Source: Pelecanus crispus (taxonomy: Eukaryota; Chordata; Aves; Pelecaniformes; Pelecanidae). From it: 64,000 nucleotides of DNA. Made by a program: the position numbers and the translations under genes. Every line of letters begins with the position of its first letter. The first letter of the stretch is position 1. Where the stretch lies: positions 26,268,728 to 26,332,727 of the forward strand of contig NC_134676.1 in assembly GCF_030463565.1 (NCBI RefSeq), in the 5' to 3' direction. Below the pieces are notes generated by a model that saw only the letters and a program-made list of their open reading frames with translations, was not told the origin of the DNA and searched no databases. This document shows positions 49,541 through 62,600 of this stretch, piece by piece.

Positions 49541-52500
49541 GGAGAGGCGGTCAGAGAATGGCCACTGGTGCCTGGTGGTGGGGAGACGAGACCCCGTGGT
49601 GTAAGAAGTGGAATGGTCGCGACTTCTCTCTCAGCTGCAGGCCAAGAGCTGCTGGCTGTCTCTAGCTGCAGGCAGTTGCTACGCTGCCTGGTGCTCCTCC
49701 GACCCTTTCACAAATTTGGCTTGTGGAAAGATTCAGCAAGTGCAGGTGCTGGCAGAGGAAGCAAGAGATGGGGGCAGGTGGTGATGGAGGGTGGTGCAGG
49801 ACCTGTGCCCTTCAGCATCCATGGGATGACGAATCGGTGCTCCGCATCGTACCGTGGTGCAGGTGTTTTCTTGACTGAATCGGTTCTGACGGATGAAGAA
49901 CTGTGGACTTGGAGGAGAGGGGTGGTCACGAGGCCCTGTCCAGATCTCCTCCTTGGCTGCACTCAGGGGAAGGGCTCTTGTTCCTACCGGTTGTCTCTCT
50001 AGCCTGGTGTTAGACCACATCACCCCCAGGCACTTTATTTTGTGCTTCATTTTCCGAAATCTCCACTTCTGCAATAGAAACCCACTACTACTTGTCCCAT
50101 CTGCAACAGACTAGCCAGTGAGCTTATTCCTGTTGTTTTACATATTTAAACACCTTACGGTCCTAATTCTATTGATAGTTCTTCATTGGTCACTCTGCCC
50201 ACCCCGAGCATCTGCTTATTCTCTTGCTTTTGTGTGAACCACCTGGAAAACATCTCAGATCTTTCCTGGCGGTTGAAATCCAAGGCTAGATTTGGTCTTC
50301 TGGCTGTATTTCTTTCAATCTTCAGTGGGCTGGGAGGATTACTGAGCGTGCCTCCACGCGCCCGTCCTCCGTGAGCTCCCCTGCGCCTCGCCAAACAGCC
50401 TTGGGCGGTGGTGGGGGACAGCGGTAAATGCATTTGCTGATATTCCTCTTCAAGCACGGGGGCCTCCCTGACTGCTGCTTCGCGTGCATTTTGGCAGCGT
50501 GTGAAGCAAGTTTTGCAGCAGCTCAACAAAGTGCTGTTAGTGGGTGCTGTTACTGCAGTCGTTCATGGCTGTTTGCATTTTCATTGCTTTTTTTGGTGTA
50601 GCTCCTGGAGAAGTAACTTAATACCAAGAGGATGAAACTGTTGTGAGACTCCTGTGGTGAATGGCATGGCTTTAGCATGACCAAACTTTGAGACATTCTT
50701 AAAGCCACTGCTCCTGCCCCACGTAGTAATATCTGATAGTAATGTGTTCTGTTGACGCTGATCTGTCACTTTGGAGTCTGTAAATAAACTGAACCTCTTA
50801 GTGGTGTTGGAGCCAAAGCAAAAGCCATAAAGTGGATGCAGTCATAGCACCAAAATTACGCAGTACCCTGGGGAGATGTATTCTGCTGGCTCAAGCACTA
50901 TTTTTGATGTAAGACTTATCTGTGCTAAATATGGCATATTGCTGGAGTTATACCAGTGAACTTAGTGTGGATAACCTTTTTATAGGCTAAGATGATAGAT
51001 GGCATAAACCATGTTTCACTAGCATGCAGTGTAACTTTTTTAAAAAGAAAAATGGTCTTTGCCTTCATGGCTTGATTTATTCCAACTTTGATGAGGGGAT
51101 GTTTGTTTAACATGATTAATACACAAGAAAAACAAAAGGGATGGAAGATCTTCTTTCTCTCTCAACCCAACTTCCTCAGGCACTTTATGGGTACTGTTAA
51201 TCAAGATGGAAAATCAAGAAGGAATTTGGCCTTTCCTTAAATGTTCCCTCAAAGATGAAGTTAACCCTCTCTCCAGAAAGAGAGATGATGTGCTTGAGAA
51301 AAGGTGGGACTTTATACGAGTCCTGAAAAACAGCGCTCATGTTGGGTCCCTCCTTTTTCCCTGAAGTATACTGGTTTAATAGGTTTGATATTGGAGTAGG
51401 GTTTTTTTGTATGAAGTATTTTTGCCCTGTAAATATCTTATATCTGCCTCTGTTTGCATGGATCTGCTTTCCTAGAACTTGACTGAGAACTTTGGTATTG
51501 TCCTTCTGAGCTGTGGAAGTGCAGTTATCAAGCATGGACGTCTGTAGGCTGATACCAGAGTTTCACTGCAAGTTAACATCACTTGACTATCCATTTTTTC
51601 TCCATTCGTAACACCAGCAAATTTTCCTGGTGTGAAGCAGATGGTGAGCGATTGGTGCTTTTGTGTTTAGGTCAAACCGTGCTAAACACCTAGTTGATGG
51701 TGCCTGTCGGAATAAATGCACTCATGTTTCGCAGCCCAGATTCCCGTTGTTAAAGCATACAGCGGCAAGCTGCCAAACTTCAATGTACTTTGGTTATGCT
51801 CATTTTGCACTCAAAAATTATTTAAAATAATCTTAATTAACATTACTGTGTGACTTGTATCCTTGCCAAGTGGATCCTGGGAACTTGCTTTCAAGGAGTT
51901 TGGCCATTTATAAACTAATTTCTGCAGTTGGTTTTAATCAGGCGATGTACAACCTTGTTTTGAAGAGAATTGCGATTTTTAGGTTTCTGAGCTGTAATAA
52001 ACTTGCTAAATGTTTCTTCTTTTGCTAGTGTTTTGTTGCTAGACCTATTTTGAGAATGCAGTGAGAATACAGCTTGGCTTGGGCCTCCACAATGCTTTTG
52101 ATTACATAAAAACATCTGCTTAAATTGACAGGAAACAGGATTTTACATTTGGCTTTTCTTCAGTAGTTATTCTCAAGAGAATAAAGTTGAGATCATGGTT
52201 AAGAAAAGCAGCTGTTGCAGAAAATCTTTATTACAATGAATATGTTTTTTCCAGAGTTAAATAAATGTAATTTAGATAGTTAACATTAATTTGGGGGGGT
52301 AGTATGTTGTAGCTGGATTGTTCAAGAAGATGGATTTTTCAGTTAGAACTGGTAGTTATTAAAGCTTATAAAGCTATTTCTGAAGGTCTGTTAAATCTTG
52401 AGTGCTTTCTTTAATACTGTTCTGCACTTAGAAGTCATGTAAATGCAGTAAGATGTGCTGCAAGTTAAGAGTATCCGATGGTCATTTTATACACAGACCT

Positions 52501-55459
52501 CTAATTCTGATGGGTTTTTTTAAAAAAAAAAAAAAAAAAAAGCGATTGGCCTTGGCCAATCTTAATGATTTCTGGGGTTCATGGCTTTTGGGGCAAGGGA
52601 AGGAAGGAGGAAGGCCCCTGTGCACTCCGGGGCTGCCTGCCTCTCTGGCACTGCCTGTTCACAACTGCAGGTTGAGAAGGGGGCTTCCAGCCCTGTCCTC
52701 GTGGTCTCTTCTTTTGGTTACATGGTGAAAAGGGTGGCTCTGTCACCCTTGTCCAGGTTTGTGTCCTCTGAGGACACCAGGGCATTGCTGGGGCACGCGC
52801 GTGGTGTGATGTGCCGCAGCGCCGTGGGATAGTGCTGGCGGCGTTCCCGGTTCCGCTCCACTTGGTGCTCCCCAAAACACATCTCTCCTCTGCAAATGGC
52901 CTTCCTGGGTGAGACGGGTTTGCTTTGTTTCATTTAACCTGAGCTGGTCAGTTAAAAAAAGAGAAATTTAGCTGTGGGTCTTAGCCCCTCTCACAGCTGC
53001 CTTTCCACGCCCCCGCCACCTCTACTAATGATGATTGAAAATGAAACTCACGGTCTGAGGCGTGATGTGGAATATTGTAGCGTACCCCACTTAAATGCAG
53101 TTAGGAAAAACAGACTGGGGAGGAAATTTTTTCCCTGTTTGCAGAAATGTGGCGTTTTTATTTTAAACAAATGGTTGCCCGAACAGCTGAGCTAGCAAAG
53201 CCTGGTTTTCTGCAGCTTTGTCCATTGAGGCTGGTATCTTATGTCGATTCCCTTTCTGCTAAGTACTGAACTTGTGTTGCAGCCTTTTCCTTGCTCAGGG
53301 TTGAGAGATCATTTTTCTCTGCTAAACCTTTTGCCTATTTTCAAGCAAATTGTAAGAATGTAGTATCTTTGAGGCCCCCATCTGCCTGCCATAGCGGGAT
53401 AAAATTTGCTGCTGGATTCAAAAGTGATTAGAAAGGGAGGGAAAAGCAACCGAAAGACAGCGAGATCCTTTAAGTGTTGTATCATTTGACACTTGCATTG
53501 CTAGGTTGGAATCCTTTCCCTGGCACTGCATACGAGGCAGAAGATACTCTTCCTCATTCCAGGCAGAAGATACTCTTTCTCATTCCTGCTTAATTTCCCA
53601 TTGCTGCCTAATTTTTTTTAGCCTTTTCTTCTTGCATCCCACAACTTGGTGCATTGTGGATTCAAAGAAACAGCTTAAAAACCCGTGGCTCTACAGCTGT
53701 GGAGTGAAGGCAGAGTAAGAGGAGGGCCTTCACTTTTAAGGGCAAGGGGATACTTTTCTGTGGAAGCGTATAAATCCTACTGCTGCTTTTATTTTAATTT
53801 TTGCAAGTGTAGGTATTCCAGGGTGGTTTTTCTGTTACTGCGACTTCCATGACACTGGATGCGCTCACAGTTGTGGGTGCAAGGTGTACTTGTTTCAGGG
53901 GAGCAACTGAATGAAAGCCTGAGCTATGACTGCAGTCTAAGCTGAAGGTCGTGCCTGGAGCTGGCCACTGCTGTCATCCCAAACACATGCTGAGGCTGGA
54001 TGGTGTTCTCAGCTTAGCCATGTGAAGACGCTTGGACCTTAGGTCGCTTCCAAGGTCCTTCTCATACCCGAGTTAATGGCACTTCCATTTTTTTCTGAAC
54101 TGTGCAGGCTCTAATATGTTTTGACATGTTAGATGTCTGGCCTGCTAGATTTTTAGGCTGTGATCCGACCACGCTGCCGACTGAATTTGACCTACTGCAT
54201 TGTTCAGGTCGCCCAAGAGATAGGCTTCAACGTCAGCATGTGCTGCGGCATGGGGCAGTGAGGGACCAAGCCAGCCAGAGCTGTGGGGGACTGTGGCGTT
54301 TACCCATGGCATCATGCGGGGGGAAGGTGGCTCCGTGTTTGTTTTGAAGGGAGTCCTAGCAATCTGATCATCATTTTAATTAGTGATAACTATGCTGGGA
54401 CTGATGTTTGCAGTTTAGTGATCGGAACTTCCAGCAATTAGAGATGGCGTCTGCTCAAGTATTTAAACATACAAGTGTTCACAGTCTGAAAATGGAAAGT
54501 TTTGCACTTCTTTCTGTCCAGCCCGACCGATCCAAAATGTGTCAACCTGTCAGCTTTTGCACTGAGTTTTAACAGGAGCCGTTCCTAATGTTTTCTGAAG
54601 AGACCTATCTCGTGTTTTTTTTCCTTGGCTTCTTATGTTACAGTCACTGGCAAAGCAGTGGTTCAGGAATATTCTTCAAGATACTTCTCTAGTAGTCTTT
54701 GTATTTAAAAATGCTCACCAAGAAGTAGGCAACTGGAAGACATGAGCAGGCTCTGTTTTGAACCTGCCAATCTGGAAACATGTGTGAAGTTGGCTGTTGT
54801 GACACTGATCTAAACTGGAACGTCTTTAGCAATGCTTCGAGCAGGTGGATTTTTTTAATATGATGTTTTGTACCAATTTAATTGGCTTTTGCCACTTTGT
54901 ACGAACTATTAATGTCTTTTTTTTAATTCCCTAGCCTTAAAGTCCTCTTGGACTCAGTACTGAAACCACCTTTGTGGAACAGCTCAGAGCTGTCAGTTCA
55001 TTCAAAAGTGAAGCAGCTGTTCCAGCTACATGCTTTTAAGTCAGTGCATACAGAAATTTCATTTTAACTGCTTCTTCACTCCAGTGGTACAATGGAGTTA
55101 AGCAGTTACTGCCCTGCGCTTGGTTCTCTGTCCCTGGCAATGCACCACATTACATCTGTGTGTGCCATTCTACCTCTAGAGTCCTAGTCTTGAACATCAG
55201 AGCTAACCTGGAGGAAATCTGCTTGCTGTATAAAGTGATGGCCTCTAATTGTCAGACTTTGCTGTTGCTGACTTGTCTTTCATCTTCCAGTTGCTCTGTT
55301 AGTAGCTCCTCTGCTGTGAAAGTGGCAGAGAAGTGGCTGCAGCATGAGCTGGAACAATCTGCAGATGAGAAACCTGTGAAATACGAAATGATAGGAATGG
55401 AGACAGTTGAACCTGTCACCCCATGGAGGTTGCTCTCAGTGAAGATTGTCAAGGAATCA
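49541..55459. other. Region without recognised genes (possible first intron of the CpG-island gene)
   Basis: The only structure I can name is a 26-bp tandem duplication at 53535-53586. Open frames are short and unmatched. A peptide near 55290-55450 is discussed as a weak lead. Confidence 0.5.
53535..53586. repeat. 26-bp tandem duplication
   Basis: Unit aggcagaagatactcttcct, then cattcc, occurs twice end to end (53535-53560 and 53561-53586) with one mismatch. Confidence 0.9.
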
Positions 55460-55975
55460 TGTCATGGTTTAATCCAGCAGGGAGCTGAACACCACACAGC
55501 TGTTTGCTCACTCCTCCCCTCCCCAGTAGGACAGGCGAGAGAATCGGGGGAAAAAAAAGCAAAATTTGGGCTGAGATAAAGACAATTTAATAGGACAGAA
55601 AAGGAAGGGAAAATAATAATATATAAAACAAGTGATGCACAGTGCAATTGCTCACCACCCGCCGACCGATACCCAGCCAGTCCCCAAGCAGCAGTTGCTG
55701 CCCCCCGCCAACTCCCCCCTGTTTATATACTGAGCATGACATCATATGGTATGGGATAGCCCTTTGGTCAGTTTGGATCAACTATTCTGGCTGTGCCCCC
55801 TCCTGGCTTCTTGTGCACCTGGCAGAGCACGGGAAGCTGAAAAGTCCTGTAAGCACTACTTAGCAACAACTAAAGCATCAGTGTGTTTTCAGCATTATTC
55901 TCATACTAAATCCAAAACACAGCACTATGCCAACTACTAGGAGGAAAATTAACTCTTCCAGCTGAAGCGAGGACA
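55460..55975 (-). mobile_element. Solo LTR, minus orientation, same family as 47381-47955
   Basis: The + strand starts tgtcatggtttaatccagca and ends gctgaagcgaggaca. Shared blocks, inverted, include gagcatgacatcatatggta, gatagccctttggtcagttt, ggatcaactattctggctgt and aatccaaaacacagcac. The CRE is altered here (TGACATCA). No internal retroviral sequence is present. Confidence 0.85.
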
Positions 55976-58900
55976 GATCAATGTAAAGAAGCTTCGGGAT
56001 CCGTACATTCAAAATTGCTCCCAGAAGCACACAGTCATCCAGGGAAGGACTGGTGGAGCGGAGAATGTTGAAGGTGATGTAACCCAGATGGCATGACCCC
56101 AGTGCAAATAAAATACACCTTTTCAGTACAGCCAGCTAGCTGGTTGCCTGCACAAGGTGTGTGTGGAGGGCAGGCTGCTCCTGCAGTGTGGGGTGCTGTG
56201 GGGCAGAGCCTCGCCCCCTCTTCAGCTGCTTGGCGGGGAGAGGAGCAAGGTGACTTGCTGGGTGGGCTGTTTGCAGTTGGGCTGATGATGCTGCCGTGAT
56301 TTTGTAGGATGGACTAGGGAAATTTGAGGGGATGCAGGAAAAAAGTCCAAACAACTTAGGTGCTGGAAGGAAAAGTGTTAAAGTCTTCAAATGAGACTGA
56401 GGGTAAATGGTTTGGGTTCCTTCTTTGACAAGTGGGGAGAAAAGACCAGGTAATTAAAAGATTCTCTAAGCGAGTGAAGAAAGCCTCACCAAGAACTAGT
56501 GCCTGGGAACTGTAGCAGAAAAATTAGAAGCGGGGGGAGAGTGTTTCTGTTTTTAATGATAGATGTAAGTAACCAGAGGGACAGACAGTCCACCTCATAT
56601 GGCTGTCAAATCCAGATGGTCTGTGCTAATGGAAAATAGCTATACTACTGGGGAGCTGGGTGATGTGATACACTGCGAGGCTCAGGTCAGACTAAACAAT
56701 TGTCTTGATTTTTCCAAAATCATCAGGACAAGAGCATTTGGGCAGTCTTTAATTTAGACATTTTGCAGTGACATTATTTTTCTAATGCTGAGCTGAGTCA
56801 CCACTTAGTAATGTTTGAGCATGGAGACAGAAGCTAATCATCCTCAGGTCAGCTTAACTTCAGCTCTGCCGGCGCCTGGCAGTGGCTCAGCCGCGGTTTA
56901 GCTCTTGGCGTAGCTGTCCTAGATGCTGCTTTCTCACCTAGGTTTTGAGCTGCTTGGCGCTGTATGGTGGTTCTGCCCTGTGGTGCGGGGCACAAGCCCT
57001 TTGCATTGGAAATTCGTCTTGGGGCAGGAAAGCCTCGCTGGAAAGCAGCGTTCAGGCAGCGTCTAGGCTGGCATGACTTTTCTCTGAAGTCGGTTTTAAT
57101 TTTGCACAGTTTGCAGTGTGAGGTGTGCTCCCAAAAATAGGTCGTCGGTTAACTGGTATGCTGGTCACAAAACCTCTTGGCTTAAGCCACATGCTGAGTC
57201 TGAATATTAAGGAAGAAGCAGTGAAAAGCCAGTTAAGTCGGACAAAGGACAAAATAAAGCCTCTTCAGTGAATTTAGTTACTTCACAGGGACACACCACT
57301 GTATAATCATGCGACCGGTTGAAGAAACCTTTGCAAAATGTGTATGCATTAACAGCGGGGGTTTTCAATAATAGTCTGAGCCCAGCTCCTAACACTTGGG
57401 ACATCTGGCATCAGGCATCTCTTGTTTTCATCAGCCAGAGCACTAAGGGTTGCCTTCCTAGATGCTCTTTCCTGAAAGTAAAAGTCCAAGGGCAGGTGTG
57501 TAGCCGCTTCAGGACATTATTCATGCAGGGCTGGCTGCTTTGCTCTTCCAGCCTGCTTGGATGCTGTGTGTAGCTGTGAGAGCAGATGTTTGGGTGTTTT
57601 TGATAGATGTTGCTGTTAACAGCTCAGTGGCTGCATAATCTGCAAATCTTACGGCCCAGATAACGCTGGTAGTCAAGTAATCAAGCAGTGCATGAAAAAT
57701 TAAGCTGCTGTAGGCCCCCATCAAAAGAAGTTTCAGCAAGGCACATTCCTGTGCTCTGTGGACAGGCCAGAAGGCATATGGTCTCCTCGGCCCCTCTGGC
57801 TGGGCGGTCAGTTAGGAGGGAAGAGATAAAACGCTGCTAAGTCTTTGATTCATTTAAGTATGCACTTTCCCGCCCCCCCCTCCCCAGTGTGCTCTTCTTC
57901 CCTTTGATTTTTACAATTTTTGCTGAAGGCTCCCAAAAGGAAGAGTGCTTTGTTGTGATAAGCTTGATATTTCCCTATGGTTTGTATAATTTAAAAATAC
58001 CATAGGCTATTTTGGGCAGTGATCCTGAAACTCCTCACTTTGTTTTAATGGCTACGCAAAATATTTTCTAAGACCTTTAAGATTTTTTTGGAAACATCTG
58101 TGGAAAGTACCTTCTAAAAATGTCACTGTCTCTACAAAAGCAGTAGGCAGGACATGTTCACTCTACTTCTCAGTCTTGTATGTAAATAGTTACGTGTATG
58201 TTTAACAGTACCGTCATGCCTCATTCCACTGATTTATCAGATTGGATCACAGCTTGCAAAAATCAAGACTCACATGTGTGACAGATGTTAAGTGTATGTT
58301 GGTTGAGTATTCATTGTAGGGAGCCAACAGCTTGTGCGCAAGTTGGTAAGCCTGCTTTTGCCCTGTTTTGTTAACCTGTCTAACTCTTGTTAACCACAGG
58401 TACTCCCCAGGCTGGCACAAGATGGGAGTGTGCAAGTATGTCCAGCCCTGCCTGTACCTCGAAAAGTGGTTTGCATGGACTAGGGATGTTACATAGCCTG
58501 CTAGCTTCTGCTCCTCACTGTGTGGGTGTAAAAATTACTGTTCCTCTGCATTGGCATCTGCACTCGAATCGAATGAGGTGGTAGGAAAACACCACTGAAA
58601 CATCTGTTCAGAGAAGGGTCAAAGCACTCGGGACTGCTGCGAGACACTCACCTCTGCCCTCCCCTCCCACCTGCATACTGTGCCCTCATGTGAAATGGTA
58701 GAACTGTTTCTGCCATTGCAGAATAAATCAGCAGCTGAGAAGGATTGATATGTCACTTTTCTCTTCTCCCCCCCTTTTTTTTTTTTTTTAGCTAGTAGGT
58801 TGCTTTCTTTGGTCACCCGCAGCAGCAGAAACAACTTGTCGGGGCTCCTGAGGTGGAGGTGCCAGGGCAGGAGGGGGTGAGTGGCTGGCAGAGGAGAAAG

Positions 58901-59375
58901 GCTGGGGGGGCCAGTGGCTGTTCAGCCAGCCTGGCTACCAGACAGAATGTCTGTGAAACTGCGCTTTGACTGGTTTTTAACAGAAAAATTTCCCACGCAG
59001 CTTTCCACAGCTGCTCTTGTGAAACTAGTCAAGCCAGCCATCACCCAGGCAGTTCAAGTCGCGGCACAGTCTGTTTTCAAGTACACTAGGTGTTCAAGTT
59101 CGGGATCTCAGGCAAGCTGGCCCTGCACCCTCCTTGAGCCCCGAAAGAGTAGCACCGAGCAACGCAGGCGGATGGTCTATGTTGTGGCGGCCTGGCGTTG
59201 TGGTGGGTTAGCGTGAAGGGGCCAGCTGATTCTGAGTATTTGTGGAAAGCATAAATATTTGCGTGGTGCTTGTAATTATTGTCAGGCTGTGGTGTTCATC
59301 GGCTGAGGAGGTGTAAGGCTAGAGAGGGAGCCAGGAGGGCTGTACTTGCTGCCTGACATACGGGAGCCTTTGGAT
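55976..59375. other. Region without recognised features
   Basis: I see no coding exon, RNA gene or repeat that I can name. Short open frames are unmatched and lack shared splice context. Confidence 0.45.
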
Positions 59376-59640
59376 GAATCACAGAATCGTTTAGGTTGGA
59401 AAAGACCTTTAAGATCATCCAGTCCAACCATTAACCTACACTACCAAGTCTACTCTAAGCCAATCAAGGGTAGACTAGACTAAACCATGCCCGAAGTGCC
59501 ACATCTACCCGTTTTTTGAACACTTCCAGGGATGGTGACTCCACCACCTCTCTGGGCAGCCTGTTCCAATTCTTGACTACCCTTTCCGTAAAGAAATTTT
59601 TCCTAATTTCCAACCTAAACCTCCTCTGGGGCAGCTTAAG
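59376..59640 (-). mobile_element. CR1 LINE 3' fragment
   Basis: The + strand reads gaatcacagaatcgtttagg, then the CR1 tail, ccatgcccgaagtgccaca and ggtgactccaccacctctc, ending at ggggcagcttaag. The minus frame gives [20 protein letters not shown]. It is the same subfamily as the copies in CDK7 introns 9 and 10. Confidence 0.93.
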
Positions 59641-62600
59641 AAAGACTTGAAGCCAGAACCTGCTGCAGCGCGACAAACTCCTGCCAGAGCAGCCTGGCTT
59701 TCGGATGGCATTGAGCTGGGCTCTTGGGGACCCCTGGACTGGGAAGGATCACAGGACTTTGAAGGAGCTCTGTAGGTACAGACCAGGATTTTTAAGGCCT
59801 GCCTGCTGGCAGCGATCACAGACCTTGGGTTGTCTGGGTTGTCTCTCTCCTGAAAAACGCACAGCGCCGTCCGTCTGCAGAGCCCGTCCTTTGGAGGAGC
59901 TTTTGTTTAATGATAAGCTAAATCCCTAAAAGATTTATGACATTAGTTGGGTTTTTTTCACAGCCTGTTTTTTTTTAACAAAGGAAGAGTTTGTTACCGG
60001 CTTGCACTTCTGCACTGGTGGCTCCTGAGCCCCTGGGCAGACCCTCGCTGCAGGGGGAAGGCAGAGGCAAGGCGAGATGGGCCATGCCCACAGTAAAGCA
60101 TGTGGCATCAGAGGGACCACGAAGTTTAGCTGCACGTTGACCTCCACCTTTTAACAGAGAACTCGTTGTGTTGTGGGCTTTGAAGTCTTGTCACCCAAAG
60201 ACAACATCTTTGAAACCTCTTGGGCCAGTAGGTTGTGACCAGCATCTTACTCTTTGGGACAGAGACTGGTTTCATTTGTTTTTGGATAACACCTATTTCA
60301 TCGTGGCCCGCTCTGGAATGTAGTTAGTCATAATTGGAGTTTAAAAAAAGAGAAAAACCAACAACACAAAAACCCCAAACCACCAAATTTGGGACTGTGG
60401 CTGAATAACCTAACCAAATAACCTAACAAACTTTCTATGGTTTCCACAGCTATTCAGAGTGCTTAAAAGAGTGCATCTGAAAAAAGATGGAGACACTGGT
60501 ATTTTTCGCAAATATTGCCAATTTGTAGGGTATATGCTCAGTATTAGAAACTATCATTAAAGTCTCTCTAACTAATGTGGAACAATGCATAAATGAGCTA
60601 TATATTCTATTTAAGTATTTGTTGCTTTAAATAGCAGCTCCAGAGACACAAGACTGGAATAGCAGACACGTTGCTGGACATAGATGAGGTTTCACTGGCA
60701 GAGCTCTCCAGCACCTGGCTTAGGAAAATGTTGTTCCCCTTACAAATGCCAAAGCTGCATACCTTTTTACTTCTGTACTATAGTTTTTAACATTATGGTG
60801 AGTATGGCCAGCAGTTGAAGTTCATCATGGGTACTTTGGACCTGGCTGATACAGATTGAAAGGACTTTTCGTCTTAATATTTTCTTTTATTTTCCATAAT
60901 TCTGAAGTGGATGGATTATACTTTTCTGGTATGTTTTTGGTTTGAAATATTATTATTCCATTTGTTTGCTGAATTGGTAACTTGGCATAGCTTCCTTATT
61001 TCTTGGACTTGTATTGATGCTGTAAAAGTTAACTTAATTTCACTGCATATAAAAAATAAAATTGCCACTCAGCCACCACTGCCTTCTATTTTGAAAGTAT
61101 ACTTGCATGATGTGCTTGTGCACATAGTAGTTTTAATTTCCAGCTTTGGTGCCAACATGAGCCCATTCTGTTTATTCCCCACAGTTGGAGCTTTGTGTGT
61201 TTTGGGGAGGATTTCTGTTCTGCAGCAGAAGCAGTTTTAGCAGCTGCGTGCTTTGAGGCCCCCGTGTCCGCTGGTGTGAGATCCAGCGGTGAACTGAGAG
61301 AAGGGCAGCGTGGCAGCCAGGTTGGACTGTCCCCGCTTTATGTCTTCTGCAAACTGAGGAGCCAGGCAAGGGCCTGTCTGCTACCCCTGTTCTGCAGGGC
61401 TGAAGGCAGGAAGCCTGAGCTTGGGTGTTGCAGCAGATAGCCATGGCAAGGAAATGACAAGCTGGGAGTCTTTTCAAGACACTTCTTCAAAACGAGTCGG
61501 GGCTCTTCGATTGACCGGTCCAGCTGTGAGACTCTGTGGAGCACAGATATGCACGTCTGCAAACACACACGTGACCCCTTCTCCGGGTCAGGCAGTCAGC
61601 GATGCTGGAAGATGAAGTGTCCTGGGAGGAAAATAGCATGTGGTGGCTTGGCGCCTGAAGGCACATACAAGCCAGTGAAGTTTGCCTGAATGACTCAAAT
61701 GTGGCACTTGTGCATTTTGAGTCCATTGGCAAGGGCTAAGAAAAGCCATCCATCTTGTACAACTGCTTGCTAGAAAGCAGGAGGGTCCTCTGGACATTCC
61801 TGCGGTGCCTCCGAGGGCTGAGGAAACACTGGGAAAAAGCAGCCTTGGCGTGCTCGAGCCCCCACCGCCCCTGTGCTGCACACTAGCCACAGGCAGCCCC
61901 TGGAAAATGGGCGTGCTGAGGGGTGAGGTTGCTCTGGGTTGGCAGCAGCAAGACCTGGAAGAGGTTCCCTGCTCCTGGCCGCCTGCTGATGTCCTAAAAT
62001 CCCTCCTGTGGTCGCGGCTGCTGGGTTAAGCATGGGAGCCATATGAAGCTGCTGCCTATGGCAAGGAAGGGCCTGGCCAAGGACAGTGCTGCCATACATA
62101 TAAAAATAAGGCCTATATTTATATTTTTATATATGACTTAGAAGGCAGGGAAGGTGAATCCTGCCTCTTTGAAAGTTAATGATACTGTTGACAGCAAGAA
62201 AATAATGAGCATCAAGCTAGCTCCCTTTCAGGATTTATTCAGTACCTTTTTCCCTGTTGAGTAAGGCAATTATGTGCTTTTTGCTATGCTTCTTGGTTTT
62301 TATTTTGGGGCACCCTCACTTGCAGGTAGAAAAGAACTAAAATACACAAGGAATTCTGTCTCTAATAACATTTAAACATTGGAGACGGTGTCAGCTAAAG
62401 TGTGATTTGGTATTATTTTCCTTGCAGCTGTGGTTTTTTTTCCTTGCCATCTTGCATGTGGAATCACTGCTTTCACCTTTGCAAAGTGACTATGAATGAT
62501 ATGAAGTTGCACTTCTTCTCTGGCTGTCTTCAGTGTGTTACCTATAATTTAAAATAACTCCCGAAACACACAAAGTATGTTTAGAGAGGCGACACTGCTT

